Part shown: in pieces, positions 28,095 to 38,344 of the stretch
How positions within the stretch are numbered: the first letter of the stretch is position 1
Layout: each line of letters opens with the position of its first letter
Assembly (NCBI RefSeq): GCF_900115475.1
Contig: NZ_FOWP01000001.1
Coordinates: 496,001-560,000, forward strand
From: Ectopseudomonas composti
GTDB lineage: Bacteria > Pseudomonadota > Gammaproteobacteria > Pseudomonadales > Pseudomonadaceae
Direction: 5' to 3'
DNA length: 64,000 nucleotides
Program-made: the position numbers and the translations under genes
Notes under the pieces: generated by a model
The model's database searches: none
What the model was told of the DNA's origin: nothing
Seen by the model: the letters and a program-made list of their open reading frames with translations, nothing else

Positions 28095-29077
28095 TGCGCA
28101 CTCACCTCCTTGCACTCGGTCTGTTGGCCGGCGTCGCGAACGCCGAGCCGGTGGTGCTGGAAGAACTGAAGTTGCAGGCCGAATATCCGGTGACGGATAT
28201 GCCCAGCGGCAATCTGTCCGGCCTCGCTCTGTGCGGTGAGACGCTGTGGGCGGTGTCTGATCGCGATGACGACCGTATCTACCAACTGCACCGCGAGGAA
28301 GACCTGCTGCGCGCCGAGGCGGAAACCTTCGTCGCTCCAGAGCCGCCCGAGAGCGCTCTGCCCTGGGGCCTGCGCATGCGCAACTGGGCAGCCGGGCTGG
28401 TGCGTGGAGGCAAACTGGATTTCGAGGGGATTTCCTGCGACACACAAGGCAACCGCTACCTGGTCAGCGAAACCCGCGCCGCCGTCTTGCAGGTCAGCAG
28501 CAACGGCAGCACACAGTGGCTCAACCTGCCGAGCGGCCTGGTGCGCCAGGCGCGGGCCAGCGGCATGCTGCTGCATTTCAACCAGGGTTTCGAAGGTATC
28601 GCCATCGACCCGGCAGGCGAACGCCTGTGGCTGGCTGCAGAACAGCGTCGCCGCGGCCTGACCGTATTGCATCGCCGTGGTAGCAGTTGGCGCTGCACCG
28701 GCGGCTGTGTGCTGAATAGCGAAGGTGGCAACGAAACCTCGCCAGAAGCACTCGGCGGCCACCCGGCACCACGCGACTTCTCCGGCCTTGCCTATTTCGG
28801 CGAGAAGCTCTTCACCCTTGAGCGCCAGGCCCATCGCATCTGCCGCCGCACGCTCAGCGACGGCGTCGCGGATATCTGCTGGTCGTTCGCCGCCGAGGCC
28901 TTGACCGAGCCACGTCGTTACACACCGAACTACGGCATGGCCGAGGCGCTGTGGATCGACAAGGACGGCGCCTGGATCGGCGTCGACAACGGCAGCCAGA
29001 CCCGCGCCGACGGCGAAGAACGGCCCGTCGTCTGGCGTTTTGCCGCGCCCAAGGGCGGCTGGAGCCGGCGTCCGTGA
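28094..29077 (+). CDS. Secreted phytase-like esterase-domain protein
   Basis: A 327-residue protein with a signal peptide (MRTHLLALGLLAGVANA) and a beta-propeller-like sequence: GNLSGLALCGETLWAVSDRD, DFEGISCDTQGNRYLVSE, FEGIAIDPAGERLWLAAE. I place it in the family called esterase-like activity of phytase, with moderate certainty; substrate unknown, periplasmic. It lies between parE and parC, as in P. aeruginosa, and overlaps both neighbours (TGATG at parE, GTGA at the next gene). Confidence 0.8.
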   Translation: MRTHLLALGLLAGVANAEPVVLEELKLQAEYPVTDMPSGNLSGLALCGETLWAVSDRDDDRIYQLHREEDLLRAEAETFVAPEPPESALPWGLRMRNWAAGLVRGGKLDFEGISCDTQGNRYLVSETRAAVLQVSSNGSTQWLNLPSGLVRQARASGMLLHFNQGFEGIAIDPAGERLWLAAEQRRRGLTVLHRRGSSWRCTGGCVLNSEGGNETSPEALGGHPAPRDFSGLAYFGEKLFTLERQAHRICRRTLSDGVADICWSFAAEALTEPRRYTPNYGMAEALWIDKDGAWIGVDNGSQTRADGEERPVVWRFAAPKGGWSRRP

Positions 29078-29598
29078 CGGAGCAGACGCCTGGCCGCCGC
29101 GCCGGACGGGTAATGTGGGTGCTCTTCTGGGGCGCCGGCCTGCTGCTGGCCACGCATTTTTTCGGCAACTGGGAAGATCGCCAGCGCAACCCCAACCAGA
29201 CACCGCAGTCGGTGCATGGTGACGGTTTCGTCGAGGTGAGCCTGGCCAGCAGCCGGCAGGGGCATTACGTGGTCAATGGCCAGATCGATGGGCATGACGT
29301 GACCTTCCTGCTCGACACCGGCGCCACTCAGGTCGCAATACCGAGCGCGGTGGCCGAACGTCTCAGCCTGCAACGCGGCGCACCGATCATCATCAGCACC
29401 GCTAACGGTCGCGCCACCGGGCATCGCACGCGTCTGGACAGCCTGCGCCTGGGCGATATCGAACTGCGTGACGTCGCCGCACTGATCGCCCCCGGCATGG
29501 ATGGCGATGAAGTGCTGCTGGGCATGAGCGCACTGAAACAACTCGAATTTTCTCAGAAGGGCGGCACTCTGGTGCTGCGCCAATCAACCTTGCAATGA
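29074..29598 (+). CDS. Membrane-anchored retropepsin-like aspartic protease
   Basis: A 174-residue clan AA protease-like protein. One N-terminal membrane helix ([18 protein letters not shown]) is followed by a periplasmic retropepsin-like domain with the active-site motif [14 protein letters not shown] and a later hydrophobic pair, [15 protein letters not shown]. Retroviral-type proteases of this size act as dimers. GTG 29074 overlaps the preceding stop (GTGA), while the frame extends to 28951 inside the previous gene. parC starts 8 bases downstream. The target protein is unknown. Confidence 0.85.
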   Translation: MTEQTPGRRAGRVMWVLFWGAGLLLATHFFGNWEDRQRNPNQTPQSVHGDGFVEVSLASSRQGHYVVNGQIDGHDVTFLLDTGATQVAIPSAVAERLSLQRGAPIIISTANGRATGHRTRLDSLRLGDIELRDVAALIAPGMDGDEVLLGMSALKQLEFSQKGGTLVLRQSTLQ

Positions 29599-29605
29599 GG
29601 CCCGC

Positions 29606-31855
29606 ATGAGCGAATCCCTCGATTTGAGCCTGGAAGGCGTTGAACGCCGGTCACTCGCCGACTTCACCGAGCAGGCTTATCTCAACTACTCCATGTACGT
29701 GATCATGGACCGCGCCCTGCCGCATATCGGCGACGGCCTGAAACCCGTGCAACGGCGCATCATCTACGCCATGAGCGAGCTGGGCCTGGACGCCGACTCC
29801 AAGCACAAGAAGTCGGCGCGTACCGTCGGTGACGTGCTCGGCAAGTTCCACCCGCACGGTGACAGCGCCTGCTATGAAGCCATGGTGCTGATGGCGCAGC
29901 CGTTCAGCTACCGCTACACCCTGGTCGATGGCCAGGGCAACTGGGGTGCACCGGACGATCCCAAGTCCTTCGCCGCCATGCGCTACACCGAGGCGCGCCT
30001 GTCGCGTTACTCAGAAGTGCTGCTTGCCGAGCTCGGCCAGGGCACCGTCGACTGGGTGCCGAACTTCGACGGCACGATGAACGAGCCGGCGACCCTGCCG
30101 GCACGCCTGCCCAACCTGCTGCTCAACGGCACCACCGGTATCGCCGTGGGCATGGCCACCGACGTGCCGCCGCACAACCTGCGCGAAGTCGCAGCGGCCT
30201 GCGTGCGCCTGCTCGATGAGCCCAGCGCCACGGTCGAGCAGCTGTGCGAGCACGTGCAGGGCCCGGATTACCCGACAGAAGCGGAAGTCATCACGCCTCG
30301 TGCCGACCTGCTGAAGATCTACGAAACCGGCCGCGGCTCGGTGCGCATGCGCGCCGTCTACAGTGTCGAGGACGGCGATATCGTGGTTACCGCGCTGCCG
30401 CATCAGGTCTCCGGGTCCAAGGTGCTGGAGCAGATCGCGGCGCAGATGCAGGCCAAGAAGCTGCCGATGGTCGCTGACCTGCGTGACGAGTCGGACCACG
30501 AGAATCCATGCCGCATCGTCATCATCCCGCGCTCCAACCGCGTCGATGCCGACGAGCTGATGACCCACCTGTTCGCCACCACCGATCTGGAATCCAGCTA
30601 CCGGGTCAACACCAACGTCATCGGCCTCGACGGCAAGCCGCAGGTCAAGGACCTGCGCACCCTGCTCAGCGAGTGGCTGGTGTACCGCGTCGGCACCGTG
30701 CGCCGTCGCCTGCAGTTCCGTCTGGACAAGGTGGAAAAGCGCCTGCACCTGTTGGAAGGCTTGCTGATCGCCTTCCTCAACCTCGACGAAGTCATTCGCA
30801 TCATCCGCAGCGAGGACTCGCCCAAGCCGGTGCTGATGGAGATCTTCGGTCTCACCGACGTGCAGGCCGACTACATCCTCGACACCCGCCTGCGCCAACT
30901 GGCGCGCCTGGAAGAGATGAAGATCCGCGGCGAGCAGGACGAACTGGCCAAGGAACGCGAGAAACTGCTGGCCCTGCTCGGCAGCGAAGCCAAGCTGAAG
31001 AAGCTGGTACGCAAAGAAATCATCGAGGACGCCGAGAAATACGGCGATGACCGCCGCTCGCCGATCGTCGCCCGCGCCGAAGCCAAGGCCCTGTCGGAAA
31101 CCGAGCTGATGCCCACCGAGCCGGTCACCGTGGTGCTCTCGGAAAAAGGCTGGGTACGTTGTGCCAAGGGCCACGACATCGACGCCACCGGCCTGTCCTA
31201 CAAGGCCGGCGATGGCTTCAAGGCCGCTGCGCCGGGCCGCTCGAACCAGTACGCGGTGTTTATCGACTCGACAGGCAGGAGTTATTCGCTCGCCGCCCAC
31301 AGCCTGCCGTCGGCGCGCGGCCAGGGTGAACCGCTGACCGGTCGTCTGACACCACCACCGGGTGCAACCTTCGAATGCGTGATGCTGCCGGAGGACAGTG
31401 CCCTGTATGTGATCGCCTCCGACGCCGGCTACGGCTTCGTGGTCAAGGGCGAGGATCTGCAGGCCAAAAACAAGGCAGGCAAGGCGCTGCTGACCCTGCC
31501 CAACGGCGCCAAAGTGGTCGCCCCCAAGCCCGTCAGCAATCTGGAAGACGGCTGGCTGGCCGCGGTGACCACCGAAGGCCGCCTGCTGTTGTTCAAAGTC
31601 ACCGATCTGCCGCAACTGGGCAAAGGCAAGGGCAACAAGATCATCGGCATTCCGGGTGAGCGAGTGGCGTCACGCGAGGAGTATTTGACCGATCTGGCCG
31701 TGCTACCTAGCGGCGCCAGTTTGGTTTTGCAGGCCGGGAAGCGTACCCTGACACTCAAAGCCGACGATCTCGAGCACTACAAGGGCGAGCGCGGCCGACG
31801 TGGCAACAAACTGCCGCGCGGCTTCCAGCGCGTCGACCATCTTCTGGTGGAATAG
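29606..31855 (+). CDS. parC: DNA topoisomerase IV subunit A ParC
   Basis: Breakage-reunion subunit of topoisomerase IV. The 749-residue protein has the winged-helix/catalytic segment with Tyr127 ([12 protein letters not shown]) and a C-terminal beta-pinwheel. The quinolone-resistance region reads [13 protein letters not shown] with Ser87 and Glu91, the unmutated (susceptible-type) residues as numbered in P. aeruginosa. It is the last gene of the parE-parC block. Confidence 0.97.
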   Translation: MSESLDLSLEGVERRSLADFTEQAYLNYSMYVIMDRALPHIGDGLKPVQRRIIYAMSELGLDADSKHKKSARTVGDVLGKFHPHGDSACYEAMVLMAQPFSYRYTLVDGQGNWGAPDDPKSFAAMRYTEARLSRYSEVLLAELGQGTVDWVPNFDGTMNEPATLPARLPNLLLNGTTGIAVGMATDVPPHNLREVAAACVRLLDEPSATVEQLCEHVQGPDYPTEAEVITPRADLLKIYETGRGSVRMRAVYSVEDGDIVVTALPHQVSGSKVLEQIAAQMQAKKLPMVADLRDESDHENPCRIVIIPRSNRVDADELMTHLFATTDLESSYRVNTNVIGLDGKPQVKDLRTLLSEWLVYRVGTVRRRLQFRLDKVEKRLHLLEGLLIAFLNLDEVIRIIRSEDSPKPVLMEIFGLTDVQADYILDTRLRQLARLEEMKIRGEQDELAKEREKLLALLGSEAKLKKLVRKEIIEDAEKYGDDRRSPIVARAEAKALSETELMPTEPVTVVLSEKGWVRCAKGHDIDATGLSYKAGDGFKAAAPGRSNQYAVFIDSTGRSYSLAAHSLPSARGQGEPLTGRLTPPPGATFECVMLPEDSALYVIASDAGYGFVVKGEDLQAKNKAGKALLTLPNGAKVVAPKPVSNLEDGWLAAVTTEGRLLLFKVTDLPQLGKGKGNKIIGIPGERVASREEYLTDLAVLPSGASLVLQAGKRTLTLKADDLEHYKGERGRRGNKLPRGFQRVDHLLVE

Positions 31856-32025
31856 CGTCGGCAACACGCCCCGTTCTTCCGGGAAATCCGCGCTACCGAC
31901 AAGCAGCCAAGGCTGGAGTCGTAGCGCGGTTTGACGGATGATACGCGCCCCGGGTCATGCGCAAATGACCCCTGCATGATATGGGATCGATGTGCAGCTG
32001 CCCCAGAAGCGGCTGCCTGGAATTA

Positions 32026-32745
32026 ATGATGACTGTAGTACGCCCCGTGGCTCTGCTTCTGACCGCACTGCTCGTATTGAGCGGTTGTAGTCTGCTGCAG
32101 CAGAAGCCTGTCCCTCTTTACCAATTGGACAGCGGCAGTGCCGTGACGCCGAGCAAGGACAACGGCGTGACCGTGTTGGTCGGCCCGATCAGCGTAGCCG
32201 ATTACCTGCGCCAGCAGAATCTGCTGCAACGTCAGGCCGACGGCAGCCTGGTCGCGGCTCAGGATGCTCGCTGGGCCAGCGGTCTGGCCAACGACATCGA
32301 CCAGCAGATGCTGCGTCAGCTGGCCTGGCGCCTGGATAGCCAGCGCCTGGCTCTGGCGCCGGCAGCGCCCGGCTTCAGTGCCGATGCGCAGGTCATGCTG
32401 ACCATCACACGCCTGGATTCCGGCCCGAGCCAGCCGGCCGTTCTGGAAGCACAATGGCGCCTGCTTGACCGTCGCGGGCAACTACGCGACAGCCGCCTGA
32501 TCCGTCTGGAGGAGCCGCACAACGGCCCTCTGGCTGAACAGGTCAAGGCGCAGAGTGCCCTGCTGCAACGCCTGGCTGCTGAACTGGCAGTGGCCATTCA
32601 GCCCATCGCGGCAGCAGAGCCGACGCCTGAACCGCCGCGCAAAAAGACCCCGATCGCCAAAGCCAAGCCGCAGGAGCCTGCCGCCGGGCCGAAGATTCCA
32701 GTGGCAGAACCCATCAAGATCGATACAGAAGTCTTCCGCTTCTAA
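32026..32745 (+). CDS. PqiC/YmbA-type ABC transport auxiliary lipoprotein
   Basis: A 239-residue outer membrane lipoprotein. The lipobox is clear (ALLVLSGC), followed by the family pattern PLYQLDSG, VLVGPISVADYLRQQ, WASGLANDIDQQMLRQLAWRL. The tail (about residues 190-239) is rich in Pro, Lys and Ala (EPPRKKTPIAKAKPQEP) and probably unstructured. In E. coli the relative works with PqiAB, but no pqiA or pqiB partner is nearby here. The start is ATG 32026 or 32029; the frame opens at 31981. Confidence 0.82.
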   Translation: MMTVVRPVALLLTALLVLSGCSLLQQKPVPLYQLDSGSAVTPSKDNGVTVLVGPISVADYLRQQNLLQRQADGSLVAAQDARWASGLANDIDQQMLRQLAWRLDSQRLALAPAAPGFSADAQVMLTITRLDSGPSQPAVLEAQWRLLDRRGQLRDSRLIRLEEPHNGPLAEQVKAQSALLQRLAAELAVAIQPIAAAEPTPEPPRKKTPIAKAKPQEPAAGPKIPVAEPIKIDTEVFRF

Positions 32746-32750
32746 ACAAA

Positions 32751-32775
32751 AAGCCCGCGATTGCGGGCTTTTTTC
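32751..32775 (+). terminator. Rho-independent terminator after the lipoprotein gene
   Basis: The stem AAGCCCGC/GCGGGCTT (32751-32758, 32763-32770) is followed by TTTTC. It lies 5 bases after the stop and before the convergent acyl-CoA dehydrogenase. Confidence 0.9.
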
Positions 32776-32816
32776 ATGGCAACTGAAGCAGCACGCGCTG
32801 CGCGTGCCACGCTGGC

Positions 32817-34028
32817 TCATTTGAGCTCGCTGGAGCTCTTGCCCAGCAGGCGGCGCGCAACGATCAGCAACTGAATCTGCTGAGTGCCTTCGAAGATATC
32901 GAGAATCTTCGAGTCGCGTGCCCACTTCTCCAGCAACTCATCCTCAGCGTAGCCCAGCGCGCCGGCCAGCTCGACGCACTTGAGCGTCACCTCGCTGGCT
33001 ACACGCCCGGCCTTGGCCTTGGCGATGGAGGCCTCTTTCGAGTTGGGCAACTTGTTGTCGGCCATCCACGCGGCCTTGAGCGTCAACAGCCGCGCCGCCT
33101 CCCACTCCGCCTCCAGGCGATACAGCGTGGCCTCGGCATGGCTGACGGCGAGCAACGGCTTGGCATAGTCGAAACGGCAACCCGCCTTGCTCAACAGTTC
33201 ACGCGCGCGCTCCAGTGCCGCGCGCGCTACGCCGACCGCCATCCCGGCGACCAGTGGTCGGGTGTTGTCGAAGGTCTCCATGACCCCGGCAAACCCCTTC
33301 TGTACGTCGATCTCGGCATTGCCCAGGAGGTTGGCGGCCGGCACCCGACAGTCGCTGAAGCTGATCGAGGCAGTGTCGGACGCCTTGATGCCCAGCTTCT
33401 TCTCCAGGCGCGTGACCATCATCCCTGGCGTGCCTTTCTCGACCACGAAGGATTTGATCGCAGCGCGGCCCAGGCTCTTGTCCAGGCTGGCCCACACAAC
33501 CACCGAGTCCGCCCGTTCGCCGGAGGTGACGAAGATCTTCTCGCCATTGAGGATGTAGTGATCGCCGTCCTTCACTGCCATGGTGCGGATCGCCGCCGAA
33601 TCGGAGCCGCAGCCCGGCTCGGTGATAGCCATAGCGGCCCAGGTCTTGCCCAGGCGCGTCAGCTGTTCATCATTGGCCACCGCCGCAATTGCCGCATTGC
33701 CGAGCCCCTGGCGCGGCATGGCCAGTAGCAGGCCGACATCGCCCCAGCACAGCTCTATCACTCCGAGCAGTGCCGCCATGTTGCCGCCGTTCTTGATGCC
33801 GTCCTGCTGTTCACGAGCAGCGCCGCGTTTACTGGCCGAGCCGGCGCCGACCGCATCAGGCGAGCCTTCGTTCATGCCGTCGAGCAACGCGGCGAGCAGA
33901 TCCAGCTCCTTGGGGTAGGCATGCTCGGCCTTGTCGTACTTGCGCGAGATAGGCCTGAAGTAATGCTTGGCCACTTGCCTGGCCTGGCGCTGCAGGCCGC
34001 GGAATTTCTTCGGGGTTTCCAGATTCAT
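32817..34028 (-). CDS. Acyl-CoA dehydrogenase (catalytic EGT motif present)
   Basis: FAD enzyme that oxidises an acyl-CoA to the enoyl-CoA; 403 residues. FAD-contacting motifs are AITEPGCGSDSAA and FVTSGERADSVVVWAS. The C-terminus has DIFEGTQQIQLL, with the usual catalytic Glu in EGT. I chose ATG 34028 (MNLETPKKFRGLQ); the frame continues to 34151 inside the upstream gene. It is paired 13 bases downstream of a second, divergent acyl-CoA dehydrogenase, as PA4994/PA4995 in P. aeruginosa. The substrate is unknown. Confidence 0.93.
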   Translation of the reverse strand: MNLETPKKFRGLQRQARQVAKHYFRPISRKYDKAEHAYPKELDLLAALLDGMNEGSPDAVGAGSASKRGAAREQQDGIKNGGNMAALLGVIELCWGDVGLLLAMPRQGLGNAAIAAVANDEQLTRLGKTWAAMAITEPGCGSDSAAIRTMAVKDGDHYILNGEKIFVTSGERADSVVVWASLDKSLGRAAIKSFVVEKGTPGMMVTRLEKKLGIKASDTASISFSDCRVPAANLLGNAEIDVQKGFAGVMETFDNTRPLVAGMAVGVARAALERARELLSKAGCRFDYAKPLLAVSHAEATLYRLEAEWEAARLLTLKAAWMADNKLPNSKEASIAKAKAGRVASEVTLKCVELAGALGYAEDELLEKWARDSKILDIFEGTQQIQLLIVARRLLGKSSSELK

Positions 34029-34041
34029 CCAGGTATTCCTC

Positions 34042-35322
34042 TCAAAGGTGCAAACCGCCGGCAAGCACGGCGACACTGCGCAGCTCGCGATACCAACGCT
34101 CGACCGGGTGCTCCTGGGTAAAACCGTGGCCGCCCAGCAGTTGCACGGCATCGGAGCCGATCTTCATCGCCTTCTCGGCGCAGAGCAGGCGCGCCAGGTA
34201 GGCTTCGCGATGAAAGGGCTGCCCGGCCTCGGCACGGGCGCAGGCACGCCACAGCAGCAGACGCATGGCATCCAGTTCGATGGCGATATCGGCAACCATG
34301 AAGGCCACGCCCTGGCGATGACTGATCGGCTCACCAAAGGCCTGGCGCTCATTGCAGTAGGTCGTCACGTAGTCCAGCGCAGCCTGGCCCGTGCCCACGG
34401 CCAGCGCGCAGAACGCCAATGCGCCGAGGTCGAGAAAGACCTGAAAGTCGAACCCCTCGCCAGCCAGGCGACAGTCGCTCGGCACCTTGACGCCCTTCAG
34501 TTGAATGCGCGCCAACCCGCAGGCCTTGAGCCCCATCCCAGGCTCGGCACGGCGACTGACACCCTTGCTCGCCGCGTCGACGATAAACAGCGCAGGGCCA
34601 TCACCTGCCTGGGCACTGACGATGAGCCGGCTGGCATCCAAGCCAGCAATAACCAACGCCTTCTCGCCGTCGAGCAGATAATGCTTGCCGCGCTTGCGCG
34701 CCCGCATCGCAGGTTGACCAGGGTCGGCCAATACACCGGGCTCATTGACGGCCAAGGCGAAGGCTGGCGCGCTTTCCTCACCAATGAACGCTGGCAGCCA
34801 GGCAGCCTGCTGCTCCGCGGTGCCCCAGCGGCGAATGCAGTTGGCGGCCGACAACGGCACCAGCAACGCCGCAGCCAGGGAAAAGTCGCCCTGCGCCAGG
34901 CTCTCGGCAATCAGCGCATTGCTCAGCACAGTACGCTCACCAGCCAGACCGCCCTGCGCCTCACTGACGCCATAGTGAGCCAGGCCCAACTCATGGGCCT
35001 GATTGATCAACGCAGCGGGCACCCGCGCTTGGGCGTCGGCCTCGTGCGCAGCAGGACGCAGCACCTCCAGAGCGAAGCCCTGGAGCATATCCACTAGCAT
35101 CTGCTGTTCATCGCTCAGGGACAGGTCGAACAGGTTATCCGCCGCCGGACGCGCCTCACGCGGCTTGCTTGCAGCTCGCCCGGCAGCCAAACGAAAGCTG
35201 GCGCGGCTGCCGCTGTAGACGAGTTTCTCGAAGGATTTGCGTACCTTGAGGCGATCTGGCCAGTCAGCCTGGGCCAGTTTGCTCAGTACGCTCAGGGCCT
35301 GGCCCTGTACATCGACGCTCAT
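34042..35322 (-). CDS. Acyl-CoA dehydrogenase-like protein lacking the EGT motif
   Basis: 426 residues with the acyl-CoA dehydrogenase fold: LSLSDEQQMLVDMLQGFALE, ERQAFGEPISHRQGVAFMVAD and LLGGHGFTQEHPVERWYREL. An N-terminal extension of about 80 residues precedes the core. The C-terminus ends ...RSVAVLAGGLHL: where related enzymes have YEGT, this reads LAGG, so the common catalytic Glu is absent. It may use a Glu elsewhere, as some family members do, or act as a partner subunit of the downstream enzyme. Confidence 0.88.
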   Translation of the reverse strand: MSVDVQGQALSVLSKLAQADWPDRLKVRKSFEKLVYSGSRASFRLAAGRAASKPREARPAADNLFDLSLSDEQQMLVDMLQGFALEVLRPAAHEADAQARVPAALINQAHELGLAHYGVSEAQGGLAGERTVLSNALIAESLAQGDFSLAAALLVPLSAANCIRRWGTAEQQAAWLPAFIGEESAPAFALAVNEPGVLADPGQPAMRARKRGKHYLLDGEKALVIAGLDASRLIVSAQAGDGPALFIVDAASKGVSRRAEPGMGLKACGLARIQLKGVKVPSDCRLAGEGFDFQVFLDLGALAFCALAVGTGQAALDYVTTYCNERQAFGEPISHRQGVAFMVADIAIELDAMRLLLWRACARAEAGQPFHREAYLARLLCAEKAMKIGSDAVQLLGGHGFTQEHPVERWYRELRSVAVLAGGLHL

Positions 35323-35474
35323 GACATCTCGCTCCGCGTGGGGGATGTCGTCGATGATGCGCCGCCGGCTGGCGAGCGCCTATGACCCTCAAGACACACT
35401 GCGGCGGCAATCGGGTCAAGCCATGGCTGGAGATGAGCTGGCTGAGCAGGACTGACGCCTCGCTCAGCCGCCCG

Positions 35475-36896
35475 TCACTTGCTGCGAATCTTCTCGACGA
35501 TCGCCGTGGTGGAGCTGTTTTCCACCAGGCCGAGCACACGCACCTCACCGCCATAGGCCTGGACGATATCGGCGCCCACTACCTGGTCGATGCCGTAGTC
35601 GCCACCCTTGACCAGCACGTCCGGCCGCACCTGCCCCAGCAGGCGCTCGGGGGTGTCTTCGCTGAAGCTCACCACCCAGTCCACCGCGCCCAGACCGGCG
35701 AGCACCGCCATACGGCGGTCGACCGCGTTGATGGGACGGCCCGGGCCTTTCAGGCGGCTGACCGAGGCGTCGTCGTTGATCGCCACGATCAGACGATCAC
35801 CCTGCGCGCGTGCCTGCTCCAGATAGGTCACATGGCCGGCATGAAGGATGTCGAAGCACCCGTTGGTGAAGACGATCTTCTCGCCATGGGCGCGGGCATC
35901 TTCGATGGCGATCAGCAATTGATCCAGGCTCAGTACGCCGCGCTCGGAACCTTCTTCGCGCTGCACCGCACGACGTAACTCCGGCGCACTGATGGCTGCA
36001 GTGCCCAGCTTGCCGACGACGATGCCAGCGGCCAGGTTGGCCAGGGCCACCGCCAGCGGCAGCTCTTCGCCCGCGGCGATGGAGGCAGCCAGGGTGGAGA
36101 TCACCGTATCGCCAGCGCCGGTGACGTCGAACACCTCGCGGGCACGGGCCGGCAGATGCAGCGGCGCATGTTCCGGACGCAGCAGGGTCATGCCGTGCTC
36201 ACCACGCGTCACCAACAGAGCGCCCAGCTCCAGCTCGCGCATCAGCGTGGCCCCCTTGCTGACCAACTCGGCCTCATCGGCACAACCGCCGACGATGAGC
36301 TCGAACTCGTGCAAATTGGGCGTGATCAGACTGGCACCACGGTAGATGGAGAAATCCTTGCCCTTGGGATCGGCCAGCACCGCAATGCCCTTGCTGCGTG
36401 CAGCCTGAATCAGCGCCTGATGATTCTGTAGCGCGCCCTTACCGTAGTCCGACAACACCAGCACCTTGACCCCATCGAGCAATGCCTCGACTTCACGCGC
36501 CATGGCTGCGGTGTCGGTGTTGAACGGTTCCTCGAAGTCCATACGCAACAGTTGCTGGTGACGGCTCATCACCCGCAGCTTGACGATAGTGGGCTGGCCA
36601 TCGAGACGCTGGAAATGAGCATCTACGCCCGCACCACGCAAGCTGTCGCCGAGGCTTTCAGCGGCTTCATCATTACCGGTCACGCCAACAAGCAAGGCTC
36701 GCGCGCCGAGCGCAGCGATATTTAAAGCCACGTTGGCGGCGCCACCGGGGCGATCCTCGATCTGGTCGACACGCACCACCGGCACCGGAGCTTCCGGAGA
36801 AATCCGCGAGGTGCCGCCATGCCAGTAGCGATCGAGCATCACGTCGCCGACCACTAGAACGGCGGCCTGGTCATAGCGGGGCATGGTCAGTTTCAT
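35475..36896 (-). CDS. hldE: Bifunctional heptose 7-phosphate kinase/heptose 1-phosphate adenylyltransferase HldE
   Basis: Makes ADP-heptose for the LPS inner core: it phosphorylates D-glycero-beta-D-manno-heptose 7-phosphate and later adenylylates the 1-phosphate. The 473-residue protein has an N-terminal ribokinase-like domain (GDVMLDRYWHGGTSRISPEAP, DVTGAGDTVISTLAAS) and a C-terminal nucleotidyltransferase (FTNGCFDILHAGHVTYLEQA, GGDYGIDQVVGAD). ATG 36896 is preceded by GGAG. It supplies the substrate of WaaC and WaaF encoded at 59-61 kb. Confidence 0.97.
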   Translation of the reverse strand: MKLTMPRYDQAAVLVVGDVMLDRYWHGGTSRISPEAPVPVVRVDQIEDRPGGAANVALNIAALGARALLVGVTGNDEAAESLGDSLRGAGVDAHFQRLDGQPTIVKLRVMSRHQQLLRMDFEEPFNTDTAAMAREVEALLDGVKVLVLSDYGKGALQNHQALIQAARSKGIAVLADPKGKDFSIYRGASLITPNLHEFELIVGGCADEAELVSKGATLMRELELGALLVTRGEHGMTLLRPEHAPLHLPARAREVFDVTGAGDTVISTLAASIAAGEELPLAVALANLAAGIVVGKLGTAAISAPELRRAVQREEGSERGVLSLDQLLIAIEDARAHGEKIVFTNGCFDILHAGHVTYLEQARAQGDRLIVAINDDASVSRLKGPGRPINAVDRRMAVLAGLGAVDWVVSFSEDTPERLLGQVRPDVLVKGGDYGIDQVVGADIVQAYGGEVRVLGLVENSSTTAIVEKIRSK

Positions 36897-36957
36897 TGCA
36901 GCTCCATAACGGGAGAAAAACGGGAAAAATCATAGCACGCCAGGAATGCCGCGCTTC

Positions 36958-38340
36958 TCAACGCAGGCGTACCCAGAACAGCTCATGGCGGCGCACCGCC
37001 TTGCGGAAGAATTCGTCCTGGCCGGTGGCGGGCCAACGACGCCCCGCCAGCACCTGCTGGATCAATCGGCGCAGGCGCTTCTTCAATGGCAATGGGCCTT
37101 GCAGGTCATGCTGCAGTCCAAGGGCCATGGCCTTGTCAAGTTGACGTTCGGCGTCGAGCGACGGGCTCCACAGGCGATCAGCTGGCAATGCGGTAATAGC
37201 CGGCGGCAGGGCGATGCCGTTGCCTGCCGGGCCCATCGGCCAACGGTCGTTGTCATGCAGGTGGTTAGCGTAGAGCAGCAGTGTGTTCGGCTGCCACTGT
37301 GTGCGTTCGCAGGCCTCGAGCAGCGCACGGGTGCTAGCGACATGATCGTGATGCGGGTCCAGCTCCGGGTGCGGGGTCAACAATACCTCGGGGCGGTAAT
37401 GCTCGATCACGGCGACGAGATCGGCGACCAGGTTATCCCAGGTCGGCTGGCCATCGACGTCTGACGGCAAGGTGAACGGATTGTGGCGACGCACGCTGCG
37501 CACATCACTCTCCCCCGACTCACGCGAGCCAAACGGTGTTTGTGGCTGCTCGGCCATGGCCGGTAGCTGCAGGCAGTAATAACCAAGCTGTACACAGCGC
37601 TCCTGCGGGACACCGCCCCAAAGGGGCGCAGCCAGGCTGTCCCAGGCACGCAGACGGCCCTTGAGCCGCGCGGCAGCAGCCTTGTCCAGGCCCAGGCGCT
37701 GGTAGTTCTCGGCTTCGATCTCGCCCTGCGTGAGGGTGACGATGGCCGCGCCGGGCGAACGGCTGTACTGGCCAAAAGCGGCCAGCTCAGCGTCATCGGC
37801 ATGCGGTGCAATGATGAGCATGCGCTGCGCAGCGAAATCGGGATTGCGCATGGCATGCAGACGCAGCTCGCCATCGATACAGCAGAAGCGCGGCACGACG
37901 CGCAAACCACCCACCTGTAGACCGGAGAGATTGAGGTAGCGGCGCCCCGCAACACCCCGCTCGAAGTCCTGGCGATCATTACCAAGCCGCACATGGGGGT
38001 CTAGCCAGCACCCAAGCCATGAGGCCTTCAGCCGCAGTTCAAGGATCAGGGTGTCATGACCGTCCAGATCCGCCTCGACCTGCAGCAGACCCTGCTCGAG
38101 GCGGGCAAGCACGCTCAGGCAGTCCTCGGGAAACTCGTAGCGGTAATCGTCGCGAGGCGAATAGAACAGGTGATCGGCGAACCACGCCTCGTGTGCCATC
38201 CACCCCAGCACCAGCAACGCTGGCGGCAGCCACCAGGCGACGAACACGCCCAACACCAGCAGTACCAACAAGCCCAGCAGCAAGGCGAGGCGCTTGTTGC
38301 GACGGTGGCGTTTGAGCAGTTGTTGCTTGCGTCCGTTCAT
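36958..38340 (-). CDS. dnpA: PIG-L family de-N-acetylase (DnpA-like)
   Basis: 460 residues. One N-terminal membrane region (LALLLGLLVLLVLGVFVAWW) is followed by a PIG-L/LmbE deacetylase domain with the zinc motif AHxDD (IIAPHADDAELAAFGQY) and the later HPELDPHHDHVAST. It probably removes an acetyl group from a sugar at the membrane. DnpA is the P. aeruginosa homologue in the same locus (PA5002, from memory). I chose ATG 38340, because the frame to 38394 overlaps mig-14. It lies 4 bases after mig-14. Confidence 0.88.
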   Translation of the reverse strand: MNGRKQQLLKRHRRNKRLALLLGLLVLLVLGVFVAWWLPPALLVLGWMAHEAWFADHLFYSPRDDYRYEFPEDCLSVLARLEQGLLQVEADLDGHDTLILELRLKASWLGCWLDPHVRLGNDRQDFERGVAGRRYLNLSGLQVGGLRVVPRFCCIDGELRLHAMRNPDFAAQRMLIIAPHADDAELAAFGQYSRSPGAAIVTLTQGEIEAENYQRLGLDKAAAARLKGRLRAWDSLAAPLWGGVPQERCVQLGYYCLQLPAMAEQPQTPFGSRESGESDVRSVRRHNPFTLPSDVDGQPTWDNLVADLVAVIEHYRPEVLLTPHPELDPHHDHVASTRALLEACERTQWQPNTLLLYANHLHDNDRWPMGPAGNGIALPPAITALPADRLWSPSLDAERQLDKAMALGLQHDLQGPLPLKKRLRRLIQQVLAGRRWPATGQDEFFRKAVRRHELFWVRLR

Positions 38341-38344
38341 GGCT

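Noticed and set aside
30011..31615. 534-codon open frame opposite parC
   Set aside because: Composition is that of an antisense shadow; parC on the other strand is unambiguous.
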